64,000 nucleotides of DNA from positions 1-64,000 of the forward strand of contig CADEGL010000001.1 in assembly GCA_902826885.1 (NCBI GenBank). The letters are read 5' to 3'. The DNA comes from an uncultured Alphaproteobacteria bacterium. Its GTDB lineage: Bacteria; Pseudomonadota; Alphaproteobacteria; CADEGL01. Position 1 is the stretch's first letter. Every line of letters starts with the position of its first letter. Positions 25,741-35,100 of this stretch are shown here, piece by piece. The notes beneath the pieces are model-generated. The model searched no databases and was not told where the DNA came from. It was given only the letters and a program-made list of their open reading frames with translations. A program made the translations under genes and the position numbers.

Positions 25741-26459
25741 CAGGCCGGCACCGAGTCGGCGATCACCGTACGGCCGGGCTCGACCGCGCACGGCACGATG
25801 CGGCAGCCCGCGGCACGGGCCAGTTCGGGATCGTGGGTCGCGATCAAGACGGCACAGCCCTGGTCGCGCGCCAATTCCACCAGCAGCGTGAAGGTCTTCT
25901 CGGCCTGATAGGGATCGAGCGCGGCGGTCGGTTCGTCGGCCAGGAGCAAGCGCGGCCGATGCGCCAAAGCGCGCGCGATCGCCACACGCTGCCGCTCGCC
26001 GACGGAGAGCTGCGCGGGGCGGCGATGGACGACGGAAGCGATCTCCAGCGATGCGAACAGACCGGGCAGATCGCCCGCCCCGCCGAGCCCCAGCAGGCGC
26101 CGCGAAAGCATCGCGTTCTCGAAGCCGCTGAGATACGGCAGCAACGCGCCCGTCTGTAGCACGTAGCCGATTTCGCGCGCGCGCAAGCCGAGCAGCGCAT
26201 TGCTGCGGCCTGCGGCCCAATGAGCCGCAATGTCGTGAACCTGGCCGTCCCGTCCCGTCACGGCGAAACGCCGTACGCGGTCGGGACGCAAGGTGAAGGC
26301 CAGAAGATCGAGGCAGGTGCTTTTGCCGCAACCGCTGGGCCCCACGATGGCCACCGCCTCGCCGGGCACGAGACGCAGATGCTCGACCGCGACGAGAAGC
26401 CCGTCGCCGCCCCAGCGGCGCTCGACTCCTTCCAGTTCGACGACCGGCGTTTCGGCCAT
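25740..26459 (-). CDS. ABC transporter ATP-binding protein (LolD/MacB-like)
   Basis: This 239-aa protein has a complete ABC ATPase set: Walker A GPSGCGKST (40-48), the signature LSVGERQR, Walker B LLLADEP, a D-loop SALDP-like segment (TAALDP) and switch His in ATHDPE. Its size and closeness to the FtsX-like permease place it in the LolD/MacB/FtsE group. It sits eight bases after the VWA gene and overlaps the permease start by one base, so it belongs to the same transcript. It provides energy for an envelope process in the Srf-type block. Confidence 0.88.
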   Translation of the reverse strand: MAETPVVELEGVERRWGGDGLLVAVEHLRLVPGEAVAIVGPSGCGKSTCLDLLAFTLRPDRVRRFAVTGRDGQVHDIAAHWAAGRSNALLGLRAREIGYVLQTGALLPYLSGFENAMLSRRLLGLGGAGDLPGLFASLEIASVVHRRPAQLSVGERQRVAIARALAHRPRLLLADEPTAALDPYQAEKTFTLLVELARDQGCAVLIATHDPELARAAGCRIVPCAVEPGRTVIADSVPA

Positions 26460-26467
26460 GGAATGGC

Positions 26468-28411
26468 TTACGGCAGCGAGTCGATCGGAACCGGATAGAC
26501 GGCATCGCCGGGCTGCGCGTTAGGCGCCAGCAGGACCCAACGGTCGAGATCGTCGTGATAGCGCTGGTAGAGCGCGACCTTCGACTTCACCTCGTCGATG
26601 ATGGCCTGCTGCTCGCCGACGCTCATGCGCGCCCAGGCGTCCTGGTCGATGCTCATGACCTTGCTCTGGTACGGCAGCCCTTCCAGGTACTCGCCCATCA
26701 GCCCTGATTGCTCCAGATTCTTAACCTTGGCCTGCCCAAGTTTGGACGGATCGCGCCCCATGGCGGCCGCGGCGCTGCGCAACTGGTTAAAGAAGTCGGA
26801 CGGGTTCACCTGGGCCTTCTCGCCGGCCTCCACCAGCTTGCGCAGAGTGGCCTGCAGGTCGCTCAACTGGTTCTTGGTCAGCAGCACGCGCACGCTGAAC
26901 GTGGCCACGTCCGGCCGCTTCACGTCGCGGTCGGACGCCCAGCCGGAATAGAGGGCGGGCGCCTGCGTGCCCTGCTGCTCGCCGACATACGCCAGGCGCA
27001 TGGCGAGACCGATGGCTTCGGTCGCCTGCTGCATCTTGTCGCCACCGGCGGTAGGCGCCATGGGCGCGCCGCTGGCGACTTTCTTGACCTGGCCGACCAG
27101 CAGTTCCGCCAGATGCTTGACCGCGCCGGCGAACTTCGTCTGGTCGCCGGATTCGACCGGGAAGTAGAGCGATCCCACGCCCGGCCAGTTGCTCAACTGC
27201 TCATACTGGGTCTTGGCCGTCGCGTGGTCGGCCTTCCCTTCCGGCGTCTGCAAGTGCAGGACGTAGACGGCGGTGCGCTGATCCTGGGCCAACTGGCGGA
27301 TCTGCGCCGTCGACAGGCCGGTGGAGGAGAACGGTGAATTGCCTTCGCGCGACGACGCGTCGGTGATCATGATGACGAAGCGGCCGCCGAAATCCTTCCA
27401 GTCGATCTTGTCGAGCGCCATTTCCAGGCCCGCATAGCCATCCTCGGCGAAGGCGCGGGTCGAAATCTGGGACGCCGACACGGCCGACGCGGCCTTCAGG
27501 AACTCGTCGCGCGTCGTGGTCTTGTTCGGATCGGCGAAGACCTTCGACAGATACTCGATGCCCTTCACCTTATTCGGATCGTCCCGATAGGCGACCATGC
27601 CGAAACGGACCTTGTCGTTCAGCTTTGCCGCCTCGACCTGCTGGAACACGGCGGCAACCGCTTCACGCGTGCGGTCGATATAGGGCTGCATGGACGAAGA
27701 GGCGTCGACCACGAAGACGATGCCCGAACGGAACTTGCTCAGATCGGCCTGCGGATTGACGCGCTGGCTTTGCACCGGCTTGTCCTTGGTGATCGATGCC
27801 ACCTCGACCGTGCGCACGCGGAAGCCGGAATTGAGCATGGAGCTGTTGGCCTGCAGGATGGGCAACAGATAGAACTGTTTTTGCAGATCGATATACGTGT
27901 CGGGCTCGAGCGCGATCAGCCCGCTGCCGGCGGGCGCCGCGCCGCCCTTGGAAGCCGTGCGCAGCTGGTCGGCTTTTTCCGCCGCCTTCGGATCGTTCAA
28001 CAGCGCGGTCAGCGCCTGCTGGTCCTTGAAGAACAGGACCTGGCCGCGATTGGCCGGGTTGGTGAAGGCCAGCGTCATCGTGTGACGCCACGGCACCACT
28101 TCGGACGCCTTCAGCCAACCGATCACCGTACCGTCGGACGACGGACCGACCTCGATGAAACTGTCCGCGCCGACCGTCTTTTGGGCGTAGACGAACAACG
28201 CGGACAGCGCCGGCAACTCCTTGCCCGGCGTCCCGCCCGGTTGGGGCACGATCTTCACGCCTGGGCGCGTCAGCACGCGCTGATACAGCGTCGACTTGCC
28301 TTCGATCAGGAGCGGTGTCCGCTTGCCGCCGGTCTGAGCCTCGGCCGGCGCCCCCAATCCCGCCGCCAGCACCAGCAAAAGCGAAACGATCAACGCGCGC
28401 ATCATGGGCAA
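26468..28411 (-). CDS. Secreted VWA-domain protein, PpkA C-terminus-like
   Basis: This 647-aa protein has a signal peptide (cleavage near AEAQT). Residues ~30-215 hold an SH3-like/PpkA-like region with GWLKASEVVPW and MTLAFTNPANRGQVLFF. A VWA domain follows (~229-430) with intact MIDAS DASSSM (236-241) and the later TDASS. A helical C-terminal part runs to 647. From memory the arrangement from ~30 to ~450 resembles the periplasmic half of the kinase PpkA of type VI secretion clusters, but here no kinase or membrane segment is attached. It is probably the periplasmic regulator or adaptor of the Srf-type system. Confidence 0.75.
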   Translation of the reverse strand: MPMMRALIVSLLLVLAAGLGAPAEAQTGGKRTPLLIEGKSTLYQRVLTRPGVKIVPQPGGTPGKELPALSALFVYAQKTVGADSFIEVGPSSDGTVIGWLKASEVVPWRHTMTLAFTNPANRGQVLFFKDQQALTALLNDPKAAEKADQLRTASKGGAAPAGSGLIALEPDTYIDLQKQFYLLPILQANSSMLNSGFRVRTVEVASITKDKPVQSQRVNPQADLSKFRSGIVFVVDASSSMQPYIDRTREAVAAVFQQVEAAKLNDKVRFGMVAYRDDPNKVKGIEYLSKVFADPNKTTTRDEFLKAASAVSASQISTRAFAEDGYAGLEMALDKIDWKDFGGRFVIMITDASSREGNSPFSSTGLSTAQIRQLAQDQRTAVYVLHLQTPEGKADHATAKTQYEQLSNWPGVGSLYFPVESGDQTKFAGAVKHLAELLVGQVKKVASGAPMAPTAGGDKMQQATEAIGLAMRLAYVGEQQGTQAPALYSGWASDRDVKRPDVATFSVRVLLTKNQLSDLQATLRKLVEAGEKAQVNPSDFFNQLRSAAAAMGRDPSKLGQAKVKNLEQSGLMGEYLEGLPYQSKVMSIDQDAWARMSVGEQQAIIDEVKSKVALYQRYHDDLDRWVLLAPNAQPGDAVYPVPIDSLP

Positions 28412-28433
28412 CTCTCCGCGGCCGGACCGGCCA

Positions 28434-29453
28434 TCACTTCTTCAATTCTTCCTGCGCCGGGGCATAACCCTGGTCGGCGGCCTTGCGCAGCCATGCGACG
28501 CCCTTCTCGGGACCGTCGGCATCGGCCGTGGCACCGCTCTTGAGCAGCATGCCGAGGCGATACTGCGCCTCCGCCTGCCCCGCCTGGGCCGCCGGTTCGT
28601 ACCAGTGCGCGGCCTCCGCCGGATTGGCCGCGGGCAGCGGGCTGGTCTGGGCGCTGTAGGTGGCGGGATCGTACATGGTGGCCAAAGCCACCGACGCGGT
28701 CATATCGCCCTTCTCGGCGGCATAGCGATAAAGCAAGAACGCGCCCTGGAGCTCCCCCTTGGCGGCATGCGCCTGGGCACGGGCCAGCGCGTCCGCGGGC
28801 GCGGGATCGGCCGTCAAGACACGGCGCGCTTCGTCCAGCGTGACAGGCGCCTCGGCGGCTGGCGCCGCCGCATTGGACGAATCGTCCTTCAAGAAGAAAT
28901 ACCAGCCCGCCCCGCCCGCAAGCAGCAGGACCACCACGGCAAGCGCGGCCCAAAGCGGCCAGCGCGATTTCGGCTCCGGCGGTGGCGGCGGCACGACCGG
29001 CTCGGCGACAAGCGGCGGTGGCGGCTCTTCGGCGGAAGGCGGCGGTGGAGGCGGCGCCGGCGGAACGGGTTTGACCGGGGCCTCGATGGGCGTGGAGGCC
29101 GCCGACGCTCCGCGCAGCGCAATGCCCGTGAAGCGGTCGACATGCCGCATCCCGCTGCCGTCGCGCAGCAGAAGCTCGTAGGGCGCATACGGCAGCAGAT
29201 GGACGGTGACATCGCCGTCCAGCTCGAACACCAAATCGCCGGTGTCCCCCGCCAGCGAAGGCTTCAGCCAATGGGTCGCGGTCGACCAGGGGTCTTGCGG
29301 CTTGGACGGATTGAGGTAACGCGTCGTTCCTGTCGAATCCGGCTTGGTCATTGCCAGTTCGAGCGTGCCGCGGTCGGCTTTGGGAGCGCCCGCGACACGC
29401 AGGTTCGCGCGGCCGCCAGGCATCTGCAATGTTTGTTCGAGCTTGGACGGCAT
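28434..29453 (-). CDS. Single-pass membrane protein with Sel1-like repeats
   Basis: This 339-aa protein has an N-terminal soluble domain (~1-115, beta-rich). A long Pro-rich linker with runs of five or more prolines follows (~120-162), then one transmembrane helix (~165-187) and a C-terminal region (~205-339) with Sel1-type repeats. The repeats show as AHWYEPAAQAGQAEAQYRLGML and WLRKAADQGYAPAQEEL. The topology suggests a cytoplasmic N-domain and periplasmic repeats, similar in plan to the SrfA-like proteins. It lies 29 bp downstream of srfC and 22 bp before the VWA gene. Sel1 repeats normally mediate protein contacts. Confidence 0.7.
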   Translation of the reverse strand: MPSKLEQTLQMPGGRANLRVAGAPKADRGTLELAMTKPDSTGTTRYLNPSKPQDPWSTATHWLKPSLAGDTGDLVFELDGDVTVHLLPYAPYELLLRDGSGMRHVDRFTGIALRGASAASTPIEAPVKPVPPAPPPPPPSAEEPPPPLVAEPVVPPPPPEPKSRWPLWAALAVVVLLLAGGAGWYFFLKDDSSNAAAPAAEAPVTLDEARRVLTADPAPADALARAQAHAAKGELQGAFLLYRYAAEKGDMTASVALATMYDPATYSAQTSPLPAANPAEAAHWYEPAAQAGQAEAQYRLGMLLKSGATADADGPEKGVAWLRKAADQGYAPAQEELKK

Positions 29454-29482
29454 GCCTTCGCCTTATCTTCGCATTGGAAAAA

Positions 29483-32185
29483 TCAGGCCAGGTAGTCCGC
29501 CAGCAGCGGCCTGACGGCGATGGTCTGCAGGATGGCGCTCAAGCGCCGGTTTTGCTCGGGGCTGATCTCCCGGCCACCCGAGAAACCGACGTTGTCGAGC
29601 CCGAGCTGACGCAAAGCCACGCCCCAATCGAGGAACATCTGGCGCTCAAGCGCGCTGCGCTGTGGCTCCACGATGGGGATGCCGTTGGCGGACGGCGGAC
29701 GCGGGAAGATCGGGCGCTCGGGCTGGCGCGGCGGCTCGGGGAAACCCGGCCGTTCGCCCTCCGGCTTCAAGACGAAGCCGAGATAGGCGACATAGTCGTC
29801 AATGGCCATAGCGGCCATGGTGGCCGCGCGATCGGCCACCGTGCTGTCGTCCCAACGCACGTTGGCGGTCTGCAACCGGGCGCGCACGTCACCCGCGATC
29901 CGTTCCGGCAGACCTTGGCGCGCCGCGCCAACGATCAGTTCGTTGGCGACATCGTCGATCACGCGCTCCGCGAAGCCGAGATTGCGCGTGGCGTCCCCGT
30001 TCTGCGACAGCGTGCGCAATTTGTCGGTCCAGGCGTTCATGATCTCGCGCGCAAAAACAGCGGCGCGGTCGAGTTTGCGGCGGGGCGCCGCCGAATCCGC
30101 TTCGTTGGCCCACGGGTCGGGCTCCGCCGTCTCGGCGGACCCAGCGGGGGCCAACGCATCGATACGCAGGGCAGCCACATTCAGGACAACCTCGCGCGCC
30201 TCCGGAACCCCCAGGGAGAAGGCGCCGAGCAGTTTGAAGAAATTGTGGAAGCCATCGCGCGCGCTGTCGTTGAACAGAGAACGGCGCAGGGCCATCAGCT
30301 CCTGCTCGCGCTTCTGGCGCGTATCCTCGTCATCGCCCAGATAGAACCGGCGCAGCTTCCCATCGAGAGTAACGACCTCCTCGGCCAGGCGTTCGGCGAT
30401 CTGGTGCGCCTTGAGGCCGGGCTTCAGCACCTGGCTGAGCTTCTCGACCAGATAGGAGACGCCGCCGTCGTTCGGCCGGAACGCCGCATCCCACGCCGTG
30501 GGCAAATCGGTGAAATGCTTGGCGGTCAGCGGCGAATCGACGAACGCACCGCGAAGCTCGGCCAGAAGGGCCGCCTTTCCCGGCGCCGGGCCGCTTTCGA
30601 CAAGGCGCTCGCTGCCGTCGGAATTCTTTTCGATGCTCTCATACGCGATGATGTGTTCCTGCTTCATGCCGGGGTTGCGCAGGAAGAACGTGTTGGCGAA
30701 CGGCTTGCCGTTCCAATCGTGCGGCCAGTCGCTGGCGCCGTAAAGGTCGAGGAACGAGGCATTGAGGCGGCGATCCCACTTGCCCCGGCGCGATTCCGAC
30801 GTCTCGCCGCCCTTCTCGATGAAATCGAGATCGAACTTGGTCAGGACCAGGAACAGCGCGTTCGCGACCTTGGCACGCGCGTCGCGGTTGCCGTGGGTGA
30901 CCATGATCCATTCGCGGACCATGGCGGGCAGATCCTTCACCTCCTGCACGCTGGGCGGCATGCAGAGAAGCATGCTGGTCAATTCGCGCTCCTCGGTGAA
31001 GCGCTGGAACAGATAGGCCACCTTGCCGCGCAGCAGCAACTCGTGCAGTTGACGCTCCCGGTCGCCCGGATCGGCCGGCAGATCGATCAGCTTCAGGCGG
31101 CCACGCGCGCCGGGGAAGTCCAGCAGATCGGTATGCTCGAAGAAATCCCAGGGCTTCTCGGTCATCACGATACGCAGTTCAGCCACCAACGCCGTGAGAA
31201 GCGCGCGCGGCATGCCGACGGACCCGCCCGCCCCCTTGGGCGACAGCGGTACGACCTTCAGCAGATCCGCCGCGTCGGCTTCGGTACCGAGCTGCTTCAG
31301 GATCGCGACATCGATGATGCTGCGCGGCTGGCCGTTGGCCTCGCGGGGGATCAGGGCGCCGATCTCCACGTTGGCCTCGGGCGCGTGATGTAGCTGCTCC
31401 AACCCCTCGGCCAGGCGAATGAACAGCTCGGTGAAGTCGGGCAGGTTGTTCCAAAGCACGCCAAACAGCTCCGCGCGATCCCGGAGCGACAAGCGGGCCG
31501 CCAGTTCGATGAGCTGCTCCCAATAACCGGCGGCGCCCAAGGTCGCGGCTTGGTTCGCGAAGTACTGGCGAAAATATTCGCCCAAATCGAACAGCTCGAT
31601 TTCATCCAGATGGGCTGCAACCTGTGTCTTTACACGGCCGCGCGCTTTCTCCACCGCGCGGCGCACTTCTTCGCCGCCGGCCAATTTGATCTGGGCGTTG
31701 TTCTGATCGAAATCCGAGAAGAAGCTGTTGGCCAGAATCTTGACCAGATCGGTCTCGCTGAGCAGGCGCAGGGAAACCGGATACTCGGGGTTGCCGGCGC
31801 TGCTGGGCTGCAAGGTGAAGCGCGTGACCAGACCGGTCGACTCGCGGTCGCCGGGCGGATTGATCTCGCGCAGGAAGTCGTGGCGCCGTCCCGAGAAATC
31901 GGCGGTGAGCGCCCCGCCCGGCCGGCGCGCCAACGCCGAGACCAGGTAGGATTTCCCCGCCTGGCTGGGGCCGAAAACGCCGACACAGTTCCGGCGGCCC
32001 GCGGCCCCGCGCACCTTGCGCGCGATGTTCTCCGCGCGCCGCGTGGCGCCGGTCAGGCTCAATGCCTCGTTGTCGACGGACACGGATGTGGCGCGGATTT
32101 CGCGTACCCATTGGCGCGCGGCCGCACTGCCCTTGGCCAGGCGTTCGGCCGCTTCCACCAGTTCCGCGTTCACGGTGTCCGTCAT
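29483..32185 (-). CDS. srfC: SrfC-like putative virulence factor, P-loop GTPase-like
   Basis: This 900-aa cytoplasmic protein of the SrfC (Virul_Fac) family shows GTPase-like motifs: P-loop GPSQAGKS (72-79), a switch-type ESTGLVTRFT (115-124), a DxxG-like DFPGAR (356-361) and a TKFD (449-452) in the NKxD position. The long inserts and helical C-terminal half recall dynamin-like GTPases, though that is by layout only. It lies seven bases after srfB, the standard pairing. In Salmonella the gene is part of the SsrB-linked srfABC set, with molecular role unsettled. Nucleotide binding is a motif-based inference. Confidence 0.8.
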   Translation of the reverse strand: MTDTVNAELVEAAERLAKGSAAARQWVREIRATSVSVDNEALSLTGATRRAENIARKVRGAAGRRNCVGVFGPSQAGKSYLVSALARRPGGALTADFSGRRHDFLREINPPGDRESTGLVTRFTLQPSSAGNPEYPVSLRLLSETDLVKILANSFFSDFDQNNAQIKLAGGEEVRRAVEKARGRVKTQVAAHLDEIELFDLGEYFRQYFANQAATLGAAGYWEQLIELAARLSLRDRAELFGVLWNNLPDFTELFIRLAEGLEQLHHAPEANVEIGALIPREANGQPRSIIDVAILKQLGTEADAADLLKVVPLSPKGAGGSVGMPRALLTALVAELRIVMTEKPWDFFEHTDLLDFPGARGRLKLIDLPADPGDRERQLHELLLRGKVAYLFQRFTEERELTSMLLCMPPSVQEVKDLPAMVREWIMVTHGNRDARAKVANALFLVLTKFDLDFIEKGGETSESRRGKWDRRLNASFLDLYGASDWPHDWNGKPFANTFFLRNPGMKQEHIIAYESIEKNSDGSERLVESGPAPGKAALLAELRGAFVDSPLTAKHFTDLPTAWDAAFRPNDGGVSYLVEKLSQVLKPGLKAHQIAERLAEEVVTLDGKLRRFYLGDDEDTRQKREQELMALRRSLFNDSARDGFHNFFKLLGAFSLGVPEAREVVLNVAALRIDALAPAGSAETAEPDPWANEADSAAPRRKLDRAAVFAREIMNAWTDKLRTLSQNGDATRNLGFAERVIDDVANELIVGAARQGLPERIAGDVRARLQTANVRWDDSTVADRAATMAAMAIDDYVAYLGFVLKPEGERPGFPEPPRQPERPIFPRPPSANGIPIVEPQRSALERQMFLDWGVALRQLGLDNVGFSGGREISPEQNRRLSAILQTIAVRPLLADYLA

Positions 32186-32192
32186 GGCTCCG

Positions 32193-35100
32193 TCACTGCC
32201 CTAAGATGATACCGGTGTCGAGCCAATAACCCTGCGCCTCGTCGATCGTCTGAAGACGCAGGCGCAGAAGATTCGGCGCCACGGTCCGCCCCTCGGAATC
32301 CTCGATCCGGTCGATCTCGAAACCATCGGTCGCGCCGCTTTTGATCTGGCGGCGCGCGCGGCGCAACGTGACCTTCAACGGCGTCTTGTCGTTCAACCGC
32401 GTACGGGCATCATCATCGCGATAGTCGATGAAATAGAGCGCCGTCGCGGGCCACCAATCGGCCGGAAGCTGGCGAAAGCCCAGCGCCATCGGGCCACGGA
32501 ACTCGAACTGCGTCTGAGGCAGATCCCAATCCGGATCGTCGAGCTGCATGTCGCGATAATACTCGTCCGCGTGCGGCAGCCTGCGATCCTTGTCGATCTT
32601 ACCAAAGACACGGGCGGTCGAGCCGGGCTTGAGATCGCGCGCGCGGAAGTTGAACCCGACAAGCTGTCCTTCGCCCAGAAGGCAGACCATGGCGCCGACG
32701 GCGGCCGTGGTCTTGGGATCGGCTATGGTCTCGCGGTAATCGCGGAACGGATACCAGGAGCCGACGCGGAACTGGTGCAACGGCACGATGCGGTGCGCGG
32801 GCAGGCAGCCGGTCTCATCGAGAATCGCCTTCACCGCGGGCAGGCGCGACGGGCGGCCGGAAAGCAGAAGGAGATCGCAACCGTAGCGCCAAACCAACTC
32901 GCCCAGGGCCTGCAGCGTCTCCAGGAACACCCCGCGCACGGTCAAATCGATGGCGGCCGGGTCGACCACGACCGGCACATCCATGATGTCGAAGCCTTCG
33001 AATCCTTCACGGCGGAATTCGTCGTTCAGATATTCGATCAGCTCGTGGCTGGGGCCGCTACCTGGCTTGAAAAACTCCCGCACGCGACGTTCGACACGCT
33101 CAACCGGCCGCAGCGGGGAATAACGTTCATAGTCCGACAGCATCGACAGCGCGATCGGCGTCGCGATCTGGAGCGCGAATTGCTGCCGGCGCAGAAGCTG
33201 GACAGGCAAGATGCCCGAACGGTCTCCGCCGAAGAATAGGTTGAGCGTGCCATCGGCGCGATCGCGCGTGCCTCGCTCCATGAGCGCGGTGCGGATGGCC
33301 GAAATCACATGCTCGCGCACAATGCGCAGAACGGCGTCGTCGCCGGCCAAATTGAACCCTTCGCGGAAGTCATGCTTCGGCGAGATGGTCACCGTCGTGC
33401 CCGGCCCTTCGACCGTCAGCGTCGTGATGACCAGATCCGTCGTGCCGCCGCCGACATCGATGGTGGCGATGCGAAGCTTGTCCTTGCGCGCGGGATCTTG
33501 CGCGTTGTTCGGATGACGCATCTGGTCGAAGAAGGCACGCGCGTCGGCGGAGAAGTTGCGCTGGATCTGCGTGTAGAGATAGACCGCCTGGGTCGCACTG
33601 GCTTCGTCCCATTGCACACTGATCGGCGGACCTAAATCGGCATCGGGCGCGGCGCCCTGGCGCGCGATCCGCACTTCGGGGCTGTATTCCAGATGGCGGT
33701 CGACCCCCTGCCCTTCGCGCGTGCGCGTCTGGGCCAGACCGAGAGAGAGATAGACCAGGTCGCGCGCGGCCTTGGCTTGGCTCTCGAAAATCAGGCGTTC
33801 CTGCACCGACATGGCCGTCGGCATGGTCAGGATGATGCGGCGCAGACGGCGCGGCAGGTTGGCGTTCACCGGCCGGCGCACGCGGTGCGAGGCAGAATTG
33901 ATCTGCACCAGCGCATGTAGAAGAATCTCGGCCAACGCGAAAGACATCAGGTTCCGGCGCGAATAGAGCGCGCGGATCGACGGAAACAGGCGGTCTCCAC
34001 CCGCCGCACCATCGATCAGATGCAACGCCTCGCCATCCTCGTTGATCATCGTGGTGAAGGCCACGCCCGTGGCCGGCGGCGGTAACTCCCCGGTCGCCAG
34101 AGCGGTGTTGAAACGCCAGCTGTCGTGCCTCCGGTCGTCGTCCCATAGATAGCGCTTGGGCGAGGACATGCCCGATGCGCCTTCGCTGCCCTGACGCCGG
34201 CCGGCAAGGCGCGAGGCTTCGGGCCCCACGCGCACCACGGTCGGCCAGGAAAAGGCCTCGGCACGGCCGCTCTTGTGCGACAACTGATCGCGCCCGAACG
34301 ACGCGCGGTTGAACTCGACGCGGCTTTCGAAAGGCTCGCGATAAACCAACTCCGGTTGGGAGAGATCGCGCAACTGCAGTGCGACGGCGCGCGTGATATC
34401 GACCTTCATCTCGTTCGGCTCACGCTCGATCAGCAATCCGCAACTGCGCGAATTGCCCAGATCGAGCACGAAGTCGACGTCGATGGGTGTCGGGCGCGGA
34501 TCGGTCTCGCGGTCGATGACGACGACCTGCCGGAAAAGCTGGAGCTGGTGCAGCAGATCAAGCAACGCGCGATAGCGCGCGACATGCTCGTGCTTGCCCT
34601 GCATGTCCTCGGCGGCTTGCGCGTCGCTGACGGCGCTGTCGATGCGCCGCCCGGTCCGGCGCTGCTCTTCCCGCGCCTTCATCTCCTTGAACGCCTCGAA
34701 CGCCCAAGCGCGCACCCATTCCTGCTGGCAGAACCAGTCGATATGCGGATCGTCCTGGGGCGGCAACGCGAAAGGCCTGCCATCCTTGGCGTCCGATGGG
34801 CTCGGCGCCAGGTAGGCCTCCGTTTCGACAAATGGCATCAAGGTGGTGTCGAGCGCGACCACCACCCGGTACTGATTGCCCCGTTCGTCCGGCGAATCGA
34901 GCTGGCAGATATAGACCCGGGCCCAGTTGGTCGGCCCCTTGAAGAACGCGCCCGACTTCTGGCGCCAGAACAGCGGCAACGGCAGCCAAGCGCGGTCGAC
35001 CATGGCCAGCACGGCCTTGATGTCGATGCCATAGCTCTCGCGCCCCTTGGGGTCCTCGCCACCGCGGCGCACGACCTGAGGCATCGACTCGTCGTTCAGC

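Noticed and set aside
25741-26505. N-terminal extension of the ABC permease frame
   Set aside because: It covers the ATPase gene out of frame; the permease N-terminal helix begins at 25740 with a TGATG coupling.
29351-31393. 680-codon plus-strand open frame
   Set aside because: It is antisense to srfC, which has ordered GTPase motifs; the plus reading is low-complexity Arg/Gly/Gln without domains.
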